A stretch of DNA of 48,598 nt from Chloroflexota bacterium (GTDB taxonomy: Bacteria; Chloroflexota; Anaerolineae; UBA4142): assembly GCA_016208315.1 (NCBI GenBank), contig JACQYF010000029.1, positions 1 to 48,598 of the forward strand. Reading direction: 5' to 3'. A program made the translations under genes and the position numbers. Position 1 is the first letter of the stretch. Every line of letters begins with the position of its first letter. The notes below the pieces were generated by a model that saw only the letters and a list, made by a program, of their open reading frames with translations, ran no database searches and was not told where the DNA came from. Positions 28,424 to 36,416 of this stretch are shown here, one piece after another.

Positions 28424-29499
28424 TTGGATAGATTGCGTGCGGCGATTCTGGGGTGCGGGGGGATTGCTCACACGCACGCTCAAGCGATGCGACAGTTGGC
28501 GGATCAAGTCGAATTGGTTGCGCTTTGTAGTCGCAGCGATGCGAACGCGCGCGCGTTCAACGAGCAGTATGCCGGCGGTCGCGCCGCGGTTTTTAGCGCC
28601 CATCACGCGCTGCTGGCACAAGTGGATTTGGATGTGCTCGTCGTCTGCCTGCCGCCGTTTGCCCACTCGGATGAGATCGAGCTGGCGGCCGCGCGCGGCG
28701 TGCATCTCCTCGTCGAAAAGCCGATTGCGCTAACCTCGGACGAGGCGTGGCGGATGGTGTCGTCGAAAAGCCGATTGCGCTAACCTCGGACGAGGCGTGG
28801 CGGATGGTGGCCGCGGCGGAACGCGCGGAGATCAAGACGCAAGTGGGATTCATGTATCGCTTTGGCGCGGCGGTTGAACACTGCAAGGTACACGTCGCGC
28901 CGGACGCCGCGGGCCTATTCACCGCGCGCTATTTCTGCAATTCGCTCCACGCACCGTGGTGGCGCGACCGCAACAAGTCGGGTGGGCAGTTGGTCGAGCA
29001 GGCCATTCACTTGTTCGACACGATGCGCTATTTGCTCGGCGAGCCGGTCAGCGTGTTCAGCCGTCAAGCGAACGTGTTTCACCGCGACGTGCCCGATTAC
29101 ACGGTTGAGGATGTCAGTGCGACAGTATGTAGTTTAGCAAATGGCGCGCTCGGCGTCATCTACGCGACGAACGGCGCGGCGCCAAACAAGTGGATCAAAG
29201 AGTGGCGCATCGTCGCGCGCGACCTGGTCGCCGAATTCACGGACTGGAATCACGGTACTTTCACGCCAACCGCCGCGCCCGGGCTGGCCCCTGAAATTAT
29301 CGCGTCAGAGCAAGACGTATTCGCGTTGCAACTGCGCGACCTCGTACACGCTATCCGAACCAACGGCGAAACGCGCACACCTTTGCGCGAGGGGGCAAAA
29401 TCACTTGACCTCGTGCTTGCCGCCCAGCGGTCCGGCACGTCGCGAATGGAACTGAAATTGGACGCGTCGCCTTCCAAAGAAGGCGCTGAACGCGGATGA
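28424..29499 (+). pseudogene. Gfo/Idh/MocA-family oxidoreductase split by a 50-bp tandem duplication
   Basis: The N-terminal Rossmann motif is AAILGCGGIAHTHAQAM and the conserved EKPIALT (catalytic Lys region) follows at GVHLLVEKPIALTSDEAWRM. At that point 50 bases (28710-28759) are repeated exactly at 28760-28809 and throw the frame. Without one copy the protein continues AAAERAEIKTQVGFMYRFG and is about 341 residues, normal for the family. Members oxidise or reduce sugars with NAD(P). The start is TTG at 28424 or 28433; GGAG motifs serve either. The last codons lie in one arm of a large inverted repeat (29460-29568). Confidence 0.83.
28710..28809 (+). repeat. Exact 50-bp tandem duplication
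   Basis: 28710-28759 and 28760-28809 are identical and contiguous. The unit covers the conserved EKP segment of the oxidoreductase and is not divisible by three, so it destroys the frame. Confidence 0.95.
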
Positions 29500-29568
29500 A
29501 CGCGGATAAAAAACAGAAATATCCGCGTGCGTCCGCGTTCAGCGCCTTCTTTGGAAGGCGACGCGTCC
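29460..29568. repeat. 37-bp perfect inverted repeat over the oxidoreductase stop
   Basis: Arms at 29460-29496 and 29532-29568 are exact complements, with a 35-base loop holding the stop codon and further CGCGGAT pairing. The left arm is coding and gives the C-terminal residues DASPSKEGAERG. The right arm ends 13 bp before the GH36 start. The RNA would form a very stable stem between the two genes. Confidence 0.9.
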
Positions 29569-29581
29569 CAGTGTAGAGCCA

Positions 29582-31663
29582 ATGAAAATTAACCTAACAC
29601 CAGAACAAGACCTCGCCATCGAATCTTCAATCGTCTCGCTTTATGGACTGACGCCCGTGCTGAACGGCGTGGCGCTCGACAAAGCACGCGTGGAGATCGT
29701 GCAGAACGACGCGGCGCGAATCGAACTGCGCTACACCGCGCCCGCGCTCGGCGATGGCTCATTCGGCGTCGAGATTACGCGCGAGAGCGAAACGCGCGCG
29801 TGGCTGCGGTATTGGATCGTGGTGGGGGACGCGGTAGGGGACGCGGTAGGGGACGCTAGGGCCAGCGTCCCCTACCGCGTCCCATGCGATTCGTTCGGCA
29901 TTCGGTTCGACCGCGTCGAAAACCTGCGCGCGTATTTGCGGAACGGCTACCATTCCTGGGACGGCAGTTTCTATGTCGAGCCGGAAGCGATGCATGACTG
30001 GGGCGCCGACGAGTCGCGTCACGAGACGGGTTACGCGATGACGCAACTTTTGCCGCGTTACGGCCCGGGGTCGGTCGTCCTCGGCTTTGACCGTCACGAC
30101 CGGTTTCAGCAGACGTTCACGATAAGACCCGAAGGGTCTCTAAAAACCCTTCGGGTCTGGGCGCAAACGTTGTGGGATCGCAAAACCGTAGGGGCGTTTC
30201 ATGAAACGCCCCTACAATCGGAACGCCTCGTCATCTTCGAGCACGCGGAGGTTGAAGAGGCGCTGCGCGAGTGGGCGCGCCTCGTCGGGGCGGCATCGCC
30301 CACACCGCCGCGTCATGCCGAGCCGATCATCGGTTGGTGCTCGTGGTACAACCTCTACGCTTACATCAACGAGGAGATCCTTCTCGATCATTTGCGCGGC
30401 GCGGCGGAGGTTGCGCGACGCGAGCAGTTGCCGATGCGCGTGTTTCAGATTGACGATGGCTATACGCCCGAGATGGGCGATTGGCTGGAGATCAAGCCGC
30501 AATTTCCGCGCGGCATGAAACCCTTGCTCGACGACATTCGCGCCGCGGGGTTTGCGCCGGGATTGTGGATCGCGCCGTTCATGGTCGGCAACCGCAGCCG
30601 CCTGTATCGCCAGCATCCTGACTGGGTCGTGCGCGATGTTGCGACCGGCGGCCCGCTCGCGCAGCGGAAATACTATGCCGAATTTCGCTGGCACAAACGC
30701 AGCGAAGAATACTACATCCTCGATACGACCCACCCCGACGCGTTCGAATATCTGCGGCAAGTGTTTCGCATTTGGCGGCGCGAGTGGGGCGCGGAATATT
30801 TCAAGACTGATTTCATGCACTTTGGCAGCGAGTACGGCCCTGACCGCGCCCAGTGGCACACGCCGGGGCTCACGCGCATCGAAATCTGGCGACGCGTCGC
30901 GGCGATGATTCGCGCGGAAATCGGCGACGCGCTGTGGCTCGGCTGCGGCTGTCCGCTGTGGGCGGCCATCGGGTTGGTGGACGGCATTCGCATCGGCCGC
31001 GATGTGGGCGTCGAATGGCGCGGCAATCTTTCCGCGCAGTCGCTCTTGCGCGATCAGGCCACGCGCAATTTTACGAATGGTATCCTTTGGCAGACCGACC
31101 CCGATTGCATTCTGCTGCGCGACCGCTTTCACCATTTGAGCGATGCCGAGGTGCGCTCGCTCGCGATTTACGCGGGCATGTCGGGCGGCGTGGTGATGAC
31201 GAGCGACGCGCTCGACGAACTCTCGCCGGACCGGCTGCGCTTGTGGAAATTGCTGCTCAATCCGAATCCTGCGCTCTGCCACTTTCCGCTGCTCGGCCAA
31301 TCTGCGGATCCGGTGATCGTGCAGGTGCGAACCCCCCTCCGCCGTTTCACAGGGGAGGGAGTGGTGGCGGTGTTTATTTTCAACACGGGGGATACGCCGG
31401 TTCAACGGACGTACGCGCTCGACGCGCTGGGAGTGCCGGTGCCGTGCTACGTTTTCGATTGGACGCGCCAGACCTTCGAGGTCTCTGCGAAGCACCCCCG
31501 AAGCGAAGCGGAGCGGGGCAAGACCTCGAAGGTCTCTGTCACGCTTGCCGCGCATGACGGCGCGCTGCTCTTTTGCAGTCCCACGGCCATACCCCCTCCC
31601 CTGTCCGCCGCTCTTGCGGACGGGGGAGGGCCGGGGTGGGGGTGGCCGGAGCGATTGCCGTGA
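29582..31663 (+). CDS. GH36-type alpha-galactosidase
   Basis: A 693-residue clan GH-D enzyme. An N-terminal beta domain is followed by a TIM barrel: GWCSWYNLYAYINEEIL, MRVFQIDDGY, the nucleophile in YFKTDFMHFG (D410) and the acid/base in GIRIGRDVG (D474). It removes terminal alpha-galactose from raffinose-type sugars or galactosylglycerol. No signal peptide, so it acts on imported substrate. The gene holds at least five palindromic stretches (separate entries), all kept in frame, encoding residues of about 83-100, 181-193, 202-211, 630-651 and 669-689, outside the catalytic motifs. The stop overlaps the next gene's GTG start as GTGA. Confidence 0.9.
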   Translation: MKINLTPEQDLAIESSIVSLYGLTPVLNGVALDKARVEIVQNDAARIELRYTAPALGDGSFGVEITRESETRAWLRYWIVVGDAVGDAVGDARASVPYRVPCDSFGIRFDRVENLRAYLRNGYHSWDGSFYVEPEAMHDWGADESRHETGYAMTQLLPRYGPGSVVLGFDRHDRFQQTFTIRPEGSLKTLRVWAQTLWDRKTVGAFHETPLQSERLVIFEHAEVEEALREWARLVGAASPTPPRHAEPIIGWCSWYNLYAYINEEILLDHLRGAAEVARREQLPMRVFQIDDGYTPEMGDWLEIKPQFPRGMKPLLDDIRAAGFAPGLWIAPFMVGNRSRLYRQHPDWVVRDVATGGPLAQRKYYAEFRWHKRSEEYYILDTTHPDAFEYLRQVFRIWRREWGAEYFKTDFMHFGSEYGPDRAQWHTPGLTRIEIWRRVAAMIRAEIGDALWLGCGCPLWAAIGLVDGIRIGRDVGVEWRGNLSAQSLLRDQATRNFTNGILWQTDPDCILLRDRFHHLSDAEVRSLAIYAGMSGGVVMTSDALDELSPDRLRLWKLLLNPNPALCHFPLLGQSADPVIVQVRTPLRRFTGEGVVAVFIFNTGDTPVQRTYALDALGVPVPCYVFDWTRQTFEVSAKHPRSEAERGKTSKVSVTLAAHDGALLFCSPTAIPPPLSAALADGGGPGWGWPERLP
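29838..29883 (+). repeat. Palindrome 1 inside the GH36 gene
   Basis: Perfect 20-bp arms at 29838-29857 and 29864-29883 with a 6-base loop, preceded by another copy of the 12-bp unit GGGGACGCGGTA (29825-29836). It encodes the repetitive VGDAVGDAVGDARASVPYRV in the N-terminal domain without breaking the frame. Confidence 0.88.
30125..30158 (+). repeat. Palindrome 2 inside the GH36 gene
   Basis: Arms AGACCCGAAGGGT (30125-30137) and complement (30146-30158), loop of 8. In frame, encoding RPEGSLKTLRV. Confidence 0.85.
30188..30215 (+). repeat. Palindrome 3 inside the GH36 gene
   Basis: A perfect 28-bp palindrome with no loop, starting GTAGGGGCGTTTCA. In frame, encoding VGAFHETPLQ. It lies only 30 bases after palindrome 2. 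Confidence 0.88.
31470..31535 (+). repeat. Palindrome 4 inside the GH36 gene
   Basis: Arms AGACCTTCGAGGTCT (31470-31484) and its complement (31521-31535). The 36-base loop is itself GC-rich. In frame; it adds a charged stretch (SAKHPRSEAERGKTSK) near the C-terminus that looks foreign to the family. Confidence 0.85.
31586..31646 (+). repeat. Palindrome 5 at the GH36 C-terminus
   Basis: Imperfect inverted repeat with the core TGTCCGC/GCGGAC and C-rich/G-rich flanks. It encodes the last residues (IPPPLSAALADGGGPGWGWP) and brings its right arm up to the ribosome site of the GH13 gene, so it could also influence that gene's translation. Confidence 0.7.
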
Positions 31664-33402
31664 GCCGGATTCTCGACCATCTCATCGCGCTGTACGGCGA
31701 TGCGGTCGGACGCGCCACCTTCGCCCGTCTCCAATCTCTAATTACTAATTACCGCTCTCTCATCCCCCCGCGTCCCGCCCGCGCCCTCACTGCCCGCGAC
31801 GCGATCCTCATCACGTATGGCGATCAGGTGCGCGAGCCGGGCGCGCCACCCCTCCTCACGCTCGCCGATTTTTGTGCGCGGCATCTGGCGGGCCTCGTCA
31901 GCGGCATTCATATTTTGCCGTTTTACCCGTATACTTCCGACGACGGTTTTTCGGTTACGGATTACCGCGCGGTCAACCCCGCGCTGGGCAATTGGGACGA
32001 CGTGGCGCGCGTACGCGGGGGCGAGCACGAGGCGCGCCCTTACTTTCGCTTGATGTTCGATGCGGTCGTCAATCACATTTCGTCGCAGAGCGCGTGGTTC
32101 CGCGGATTTCTGCGCGACGATCCGCGGTATCGCGACTACTTTATCGTCGTCCCCGACGGTGTTGATGTATCCGCGGTCGTGCGCCCGCGCACCTCGCCGC
32201 TTTTGACGCGGTTGGATACGCCGAGCGGCCCAAGACAAGTCTGGACGACGTTTAGCGCCGACCAGATTGACCTCAATTACCGCAACCCCGCGGTTCTACT
32301 CGAGATTATCGAATTGCTCTTGTCTTACATCGCGCACGGGGCCGAGTGGCTTCGGCTCGACGCCGTTGCGTTCCTTTGGAAAGAGTTCGGCACGCCCTGT
32401 CTGCACCTGCCTCAAACGCATCGCGTCATCCAACTGATGCGCGCGGCGCTCGACGAGGTTGCGCCGGGCGTAATGCTCATCACCGAGACGAACGTGCCGC
32501 ACGCCGACAACGTCGCGTACTTTGGCGATGGCACGAACGAAGCGCACCTCGTCTATAATTTCGCGTTGCCGCCGCTCACGCTGCATGCGATTCACACGGG
32601 GAACGCGATGACGCTGGCGCGCTGGGCACGCGGGCTGACCCTACCCTCGAAACAAGTGACATTCTTTAACTTTCTCGCGTCGCACGACGGCATCGGCCTT
32701 AACCCGGCGCGCGGCATCTTGTCCGACGCGGAGATTGACGCGCTCGTCAAGCGAACTCTGAGGCACGGCGGGTTGGTGTCACAAAAACAGAATCCGGACG
32801 GAACGTCGAGTGCCTACGAGCTGAACATCAATTACTTTGACGCGCTCTCCAACCCGAACGCGCGCGAATCGCTTCAAACGCAGATAGACCGCTTTGTCGC
32901 CGCGCATGCGATTATGTTCGCGCTGATTGGCGTGCCGGGCATTTACTTTCACAGTCTCTTTGGCTCGCGCAGTTGGCCCGCCGGCGTCGCGCAAACCGGA
33001 CAGAAGCGGACGATCAATCGCGAAAAGTTGTACCGTGCCGCGCTCGAACGCGACTTGAGCGACACGACTTCGCGGCGGCATCGCGTCTTTGCGCGGCTCG
33101 CGCCATTGGTCCGCGCGCGCGGCGCGCACCCCGCGTTCGATCCCTTGGGCGGAATACAAGTCCTCGATACGAATCCCTCCATCTTCGCCGCCTTGCGCGG
33201 CGATTCTGCTCACGACGCGGTTATTTGTCTCCACAATGTGAGCAATCAGCCGCAAACCGCGGCGCTCGACGCGCTGTCCGGCGACCTCGTTGACCTGATC
33301 ACGGGACAAGAATTTCACGCGACCGGCACGGCGCAATTGGCCCCTTACCAGTCACTCTGGCTAGCCCGCAAAACTCGACTTGGAATCAGTTCGATTTCGT
33401 AA
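31660..33402 (+). CDS. GH13_18 sucrose/glucosylglycerate phosphorylase-type enzyme
   Basis: About 580 residues. Motifs of GH13 subfamily 18: FDAVVNHIS, LRLDAVAFLWKEFGTPCLHL with nucleophile Asp about 234, ITETNVPH with acid/base Glu about 276, and FLASHDGIGL with the third Asp about 343. These enzymes split sucrose, glucosylglycerate or related glucosides with phosphate to give alpha-glucose 1-phosphate. The length and the presence of a LacI/ABC/YcjQ-S-like gene set favour a YcjM-like glucosylglycerate phosphorylase over sucrose phosphorylase, but specificity cannot be read here. The GTG at 31660 overlaps the GH36 stop. The 3' end overlaps the convergent GH4 gene by 17 bp. Confidence 0.87.
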   Translation: MSRILDHLIALYGDAVGRATFARLQSLITNYRSLIPPRPARALTARDAILITYGDQVREPGAPPLLTLADFCARHLAGLVSGIHILPFYPYTSDDGFSVTDYRAVNPALGNWDDVARVRGGEHEARPYFRLMFDAVVNHISSQSAWFRGFLRDDPRYRDYFIVVPDGVDVSAVVRPRTSPLLTRLDTPSGPRQVWTTFSADQIDLNYRNPAVLLEIIELLLSYIAHGAEWLRLDAVAFLWKEFGTPCLHLPQTHRVIQLMRAALDEVAPGVMLITETNVPHADNVAYFGDGTNEAHLVYNFALPPLTLHAIHTGNAMTLARWARGLTLPSKQVTFFNFLASHDGIGLNPARGILSDAEIDALVKRTLRHGGLVSQKQNPDGTSSAYELNINYFDALSNPNARESLQTQIDRFVAAHAIMFALIGVPGIYFHSLFGSRSWPAGVAQTGQKRTINREKLYRAALERDLSDTTSRRHRVFARLAPLVRARGAHPAFDPLGGIQVLDTNPSIFAALRGDSAHDAVICLHNVSNQPQTAALDALSGDLVDLITGQEFHATGTAQLAPYQSLWLARKTRLGISSIS

Positions 33403-34747
33403 AGTGAGGCAAGTACGCGCGACTCGCTTCCAACATTTCCTCGAACATGCTCCACGCGCGATCCACGGTCAGGCCGCTGGCGGGATCGTTATAGACCGCA
33501 TGGAAGGCCATTTCCTTGTCGCCGGTAAGCGCAGCTTGCACGATCATCTCTTGATTCGCGACGTGCCGCGCGATGAGCGAATGAATGCTTGGCGGCAGCG
33601 CGCCCGCGGGCAGAGCCAGAACTTGATCGCGCGTAAAGAGCGCATTCGTTTCGACGACTGCGCCGTGGGGCAAATTGCCAATTTGCCCTACATTCTCCAC
33701 ACTCACGTTCGTCACCCAATCTCCTAGCCCGAGCAGCGCGCGAATCTGCTGAACGCCTTCTTCGCCGGATGGACGCAGTTCGAGCGGCGACCGGCCCGCG
33801 ATCAGATCACGCGTGGAGTGCATCGCGTCGCGCCAGCGTTGAATGCGGTAGCTCGCCGGCGTGCGGATCACGCCCCAGCGAAACAACTCCTCTGGCGAGA
33901 CGACATAGCCCGGCAGAAACTCAACCAGGTGGCGGTCGCCGGCGGCCGGCAAGATGCCCAATCTTTGGAACAAACTCCACTTGACCTGCCGATTATCTTG
34001 AAACCAATTGCCCCCGGCTTCGACCTCTGCACGCGTAAACGGGCGCAAGACGTCCGGCTCCGCGAGGTGTGCGCGCAAGAGCGCGAGCAAATCGTGCTCT
34101 TGGTAAAAGGCCCGGTCCACGAAAGTGAAATGGTTGATACCCAGCACATTGATCTGAATTTCGTGGCGCGGCGGCGGGTCGCCGCCCAGCCGCGCGGCGA
34201 TCAAACGCGCCAGGTACTCTTGTGTGCTAAAGACTTCGTGACAGCAGCCAAACACTTTGAGTTCCGGCGCGACGCGGGTCAAGGTGCGCGTGCAGATGGT
34301 CATCGGGTTGGTGTAATTGATGACCCACGCGCGAGGACACTCGGCGGCAATCGCACGTGCGAACTCGGCGTAAATTGTCGCCGCGCGCAGACCGCGGATT
34401 AGACCTGGCGCGCCGGTCGTGTCGCCGACCGGAAAGAACAGCCCGTACTTTTCGGCGATGGCAATTTCATCGGCCATCACTTGCAGCGATCCCGGCTGGA
34501 TCGAGACCACGACAAAATCGGCGCCGGCCAGCGCGGCAGACCGGGCCGCGACCGCGGCATACTGCCAGCGCGATACGACGCCGCGTTGCGTCTGCAGCCA
34601 GTTGCCCAATTCCGCGTTGAGTTGCGCCGATTCGAGATCAAGGTCGTACAACGCGACATGCCCTTCCAGGTCAGGACACAGCGCGAGATCGAACATCAAT
34701 TTACGCGCCCATTCGCGGCTCCCGCCGCCGATGTAGGCGATTTTCAT
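33386..34747 (-). CDS. GH4-family NAD-dependent glycosidase (alpha-glucosidase/galactosidase)
   Basis: A 453-residue GH4 enzyme. The N-terminal Rossmann segment is KIAYIGGGSREWARKLM, then VVVSIQPGSLQVMADEIAIA, the NYTNPM loop, the metal-binding CCHEVF (Cys169, His170) and GINHFTF (His206). GH4 enzymes use NAD and Mn to cleave alpha- or beta-glycosides by oxidation at C3 and elimination, which chemically fits the C3 dehydrogenases proposed in the opposing cluster. It lies 27 bp downstream of the six-gene signalling operon on the same strand and may be co-transcribed with it, though by function it belongs with the sugar genes. GAGGACGATGACAC precedes the ATG. Confidence 0.9.
   Translation of the reverse strand: MKIAYIGGGSREWARKLMFDLALCPDLEGHVALYDLDLESAQLNAELGNWLQTQRGVVSRWQYAAVAARSAALAGADFVVVSIQPGSLQVMADEIAIAEKYGLFFPVGDTTGAPGLIRGLRAATIYAEFARAIAAECPRAWVINYTNPMTICTRTLTRVAPELKVFGCCHEVFSTQEYLARLIAARLGGDPPPRHEIQINVLGINHFTFVDRAFYQEHDLLALLRAHLAEPDVLRPFTRAEVEAGGNWFQDNRQVKWSLFQRLGILPAAGDRHLVEFLPGYVVSPEELFRWGVIRTPASYRIQRWRDAMHSTRDLIAGRSPLELRPSGEEGVQQIRALLGLGDWVTNVSVENVGQIGNLPHGAVVETNALFTRDQVLALPAGALPPSIHSLIARHVANQEMIVQAALTGDKEMAFHAVYNDPASGLTVDRAWSMFEEMLEASRAYLPHFTKSN
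33668..33688 (-). repeat. Palindrome inside the GH4 gene
   Basis: A 21-bp palindrome with one central base (GGGCAAATTG on the left arm). It is in frame and encodes the peptide GQIGNLP, which reads as an insert within the protein. It shows that in-gene palindromes are not limited to the GH36 gene. Confidence 0.75.
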
Positions 34748-34774
34748 GTGTCATCGTCCTCGATAGCGTGAGGA

Positions 34775-36412
34775 TTATTTTGTTGGGCTCAGTCTCTCCA
34801 ATTCGCGGCAGATGAGCGCGGCGGACAAGAGTGCCAGCTCGCGGTAGGGCTGGAGCCGGGGAATCTCCTTGTAATGCCGCAGGCGCAGGACGTTGAGGGT
34901 GGTCATCAAGAGCGCGTAGAGATATTCGTACAGGAATTCGTTATGAGACGGGGTCGTTACGGTCCCGCCAAGCAAGCGCCACGCGATCTGCCGCAGTCCA
35001 ACGATGACCTGAACGGCCTTGTGCATGGCCGGGGACTGACTCTTGAACAGAGTAACGCCATCGGCAGGATTCTTCATCCCTGCCAGCAATTGTTCCATTT
35101 CGGCAAAATTTTCCGCGGGCTGCGGATCGAGCAAATTGAACTTGATGTCCACTTCCAACTTGACGACATCGCGGAGGAGGTGGCTCGGATGGGTTCGGTA
35201 AAAGTCAATCAGCCAGCATTCGCCCTTGTCATCCATGAGGATGTTGCCCGCGTGCAGGTCGCCGTGGGTGGTGCGCTGTGACACGGCAATCATTCCGGCG
35301 TCGCTGTCTCGCCACCAGCGCACGGGATTGGGGAGAGTCGTACCTGGCGGCTCAAGCCGGATAGTCTCGGCTTGCCAATTAATGTCGGAGCGTAGGACAG
35401 CAAGCTCATTTGGGATACGTTCCGGCTGATTTTCAAGTTCGAACGCTTGCAGGTACAAATCGCGCAAATTCACGTAACCGAGCGCACTTGGATTGTTGTA
35501 CCAGAGGGAACAGGTCTTGAAGAAGAGATTGTCGAGCGCGCTGATTACTTGGCTGGCCGGTCGCTTGGCATAGAAATCGGCGAAATCGCGCGTTTGCCCG
35601 ACGTCGAGGTTTTGCAGCGTGTAGAGCAACCCGCCCAAATGTTGCGTATACTTGGCGGTCAAGTGGGTTGCGTGTGCCGCCGGCAAGAAACGCTCCACAT
35701 ACGCACGACAATGGTCTTGTTCGATCTTGGTCTTCTCGCCGCGTCCGATTTTGACGACCACCCATTGAGCAAGGCCGCCGCGCGGATAAGTTGCACGCAC
35801 GCGCAGCACCGCCGAGCCGCTCAGTCCCTTGGGCATGGGCTTGATCATGACACCGGACGCTTCGGGAAAGAGTTTGCCGATCAAGTCGCGCGCTTGGGGA
35901 ATCAACTGTTCCATCGGTGGCCAACCGGTGTCGGCGGCGTGTATGTCGTGGATAGCATTGGTGAGGTGAGTCAACGAGTTGCCTTCGTACTCGATGTCAA
36001 AATTGATCCCGACATCGTTGGCGAACAGGGCCTTTACGTGTTCCAGAACCGTGGCGATATAACGGGGTTCCTTATGGACATAGATCTTGGCACGCAGGTC
36101 TTGGAGCGCCCTGACCGCGCGCTCTTCATTGCCATAGGCGGTGAGGACGATGCACGGCATGATTTCGCGCAAACCGAGTTTCTCGATGTCTTCGAGAAGG
36201 CGCAAGCCATCTTCGTTCCGTCCAGCAGTGTGATCCAGGCAAATGTCCAAGATGGCGAGATGAAAATGAGCCGTTTCGAGCAATTGGCGCGCTTGGGCAT
36301 AGTTGGTTGCTACAGTCACCGCGTACTTGTCTTGTGTGAGGCGGCGCGACAACGTGGGCAACTGAATCGCTTGATCGTCAACCAAAAGGATCTGGCGCTC
36401 TAGTCTGTTCAC
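34775..36412 (-). CDS. Response-regulator receiver fused to a kinase-like phosphotransferase domain
   Basis: A 545-residue protein. Residues 1-125 are a complete receiver: acidic pair D12-D13, phosphoacceptor D56 (AILDIC), T91 (VLTAYG) and K114 (VHKEP). Residues of about 190-440 resemble aminoglycoside/choline kinases: glycine loop KGLSGSAVLRV, lysine K221 (WVVVKIG), catalytic THGDLHAGNIL (D385, N390) and metal Asp in WLIDF (D403). Such receiver-kinase proteins recall the ternary-complex-associated kinase-like domains described for NTP-dependent conflict systems; that label is from memory. It starts with GTG 4 bp after the histidine kinase, its probable phosphate donor. What it phosphorylates is unknown. 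Confidence 0.85.
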   Translation of the reverse strand: MNRLERQILLVDDQAIQLPTLSRRLTQDKYAVTVATNYAQARQLLETAHFHLAILDICLDHTAGRNEDGLRLLEDIEKLGLREIMPCIVLTAYGNEERAVRALQDLRAKIYVHKEPRYIATVLEHVKALFANDVGINFDIEYEGNSLTHLTNAIHDIHAADTGWPPMEQLIPQARDLIGKLFPEASGVMIKPMPKGLSGSAVLRVRATYPRGGLAQWVVVKIGRGEKTKIEQDHCRAYVERFLPAAHATHLTAKYTQHLGGLLYTLQNLDVGQTRDFADFYAKRPASQVISALDNLFFKTCSLWYNNPSALGYVNLRDLYLQAFELENQPERIPNELAVLRSDINWQAETIRLEPPGTTLPNPVRWWRDSDAGMIAVSQRTTHGDLHAGNILMDDKGECWLIDFYRTHPSHLLRDVVKLEVDIKFNLLDPQPAENFAEMEQLLAGMKNPADGVTLFKSQSPAMHKAVQVIVGLRQIAWRLLGGTVTTPSHNEFLYEYLYALLMTTLNVLRLRHYKEIPRLQPYRELALLSAALICRELERLSPTK

Positions 36413-36416
36413 CTCA

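Noticed and set aside
30212..31555. 447-codon minus-strand frame opposite the GH36 gene
   Set aside because: No motifs; the plus-strand frame has all catalytic residues.
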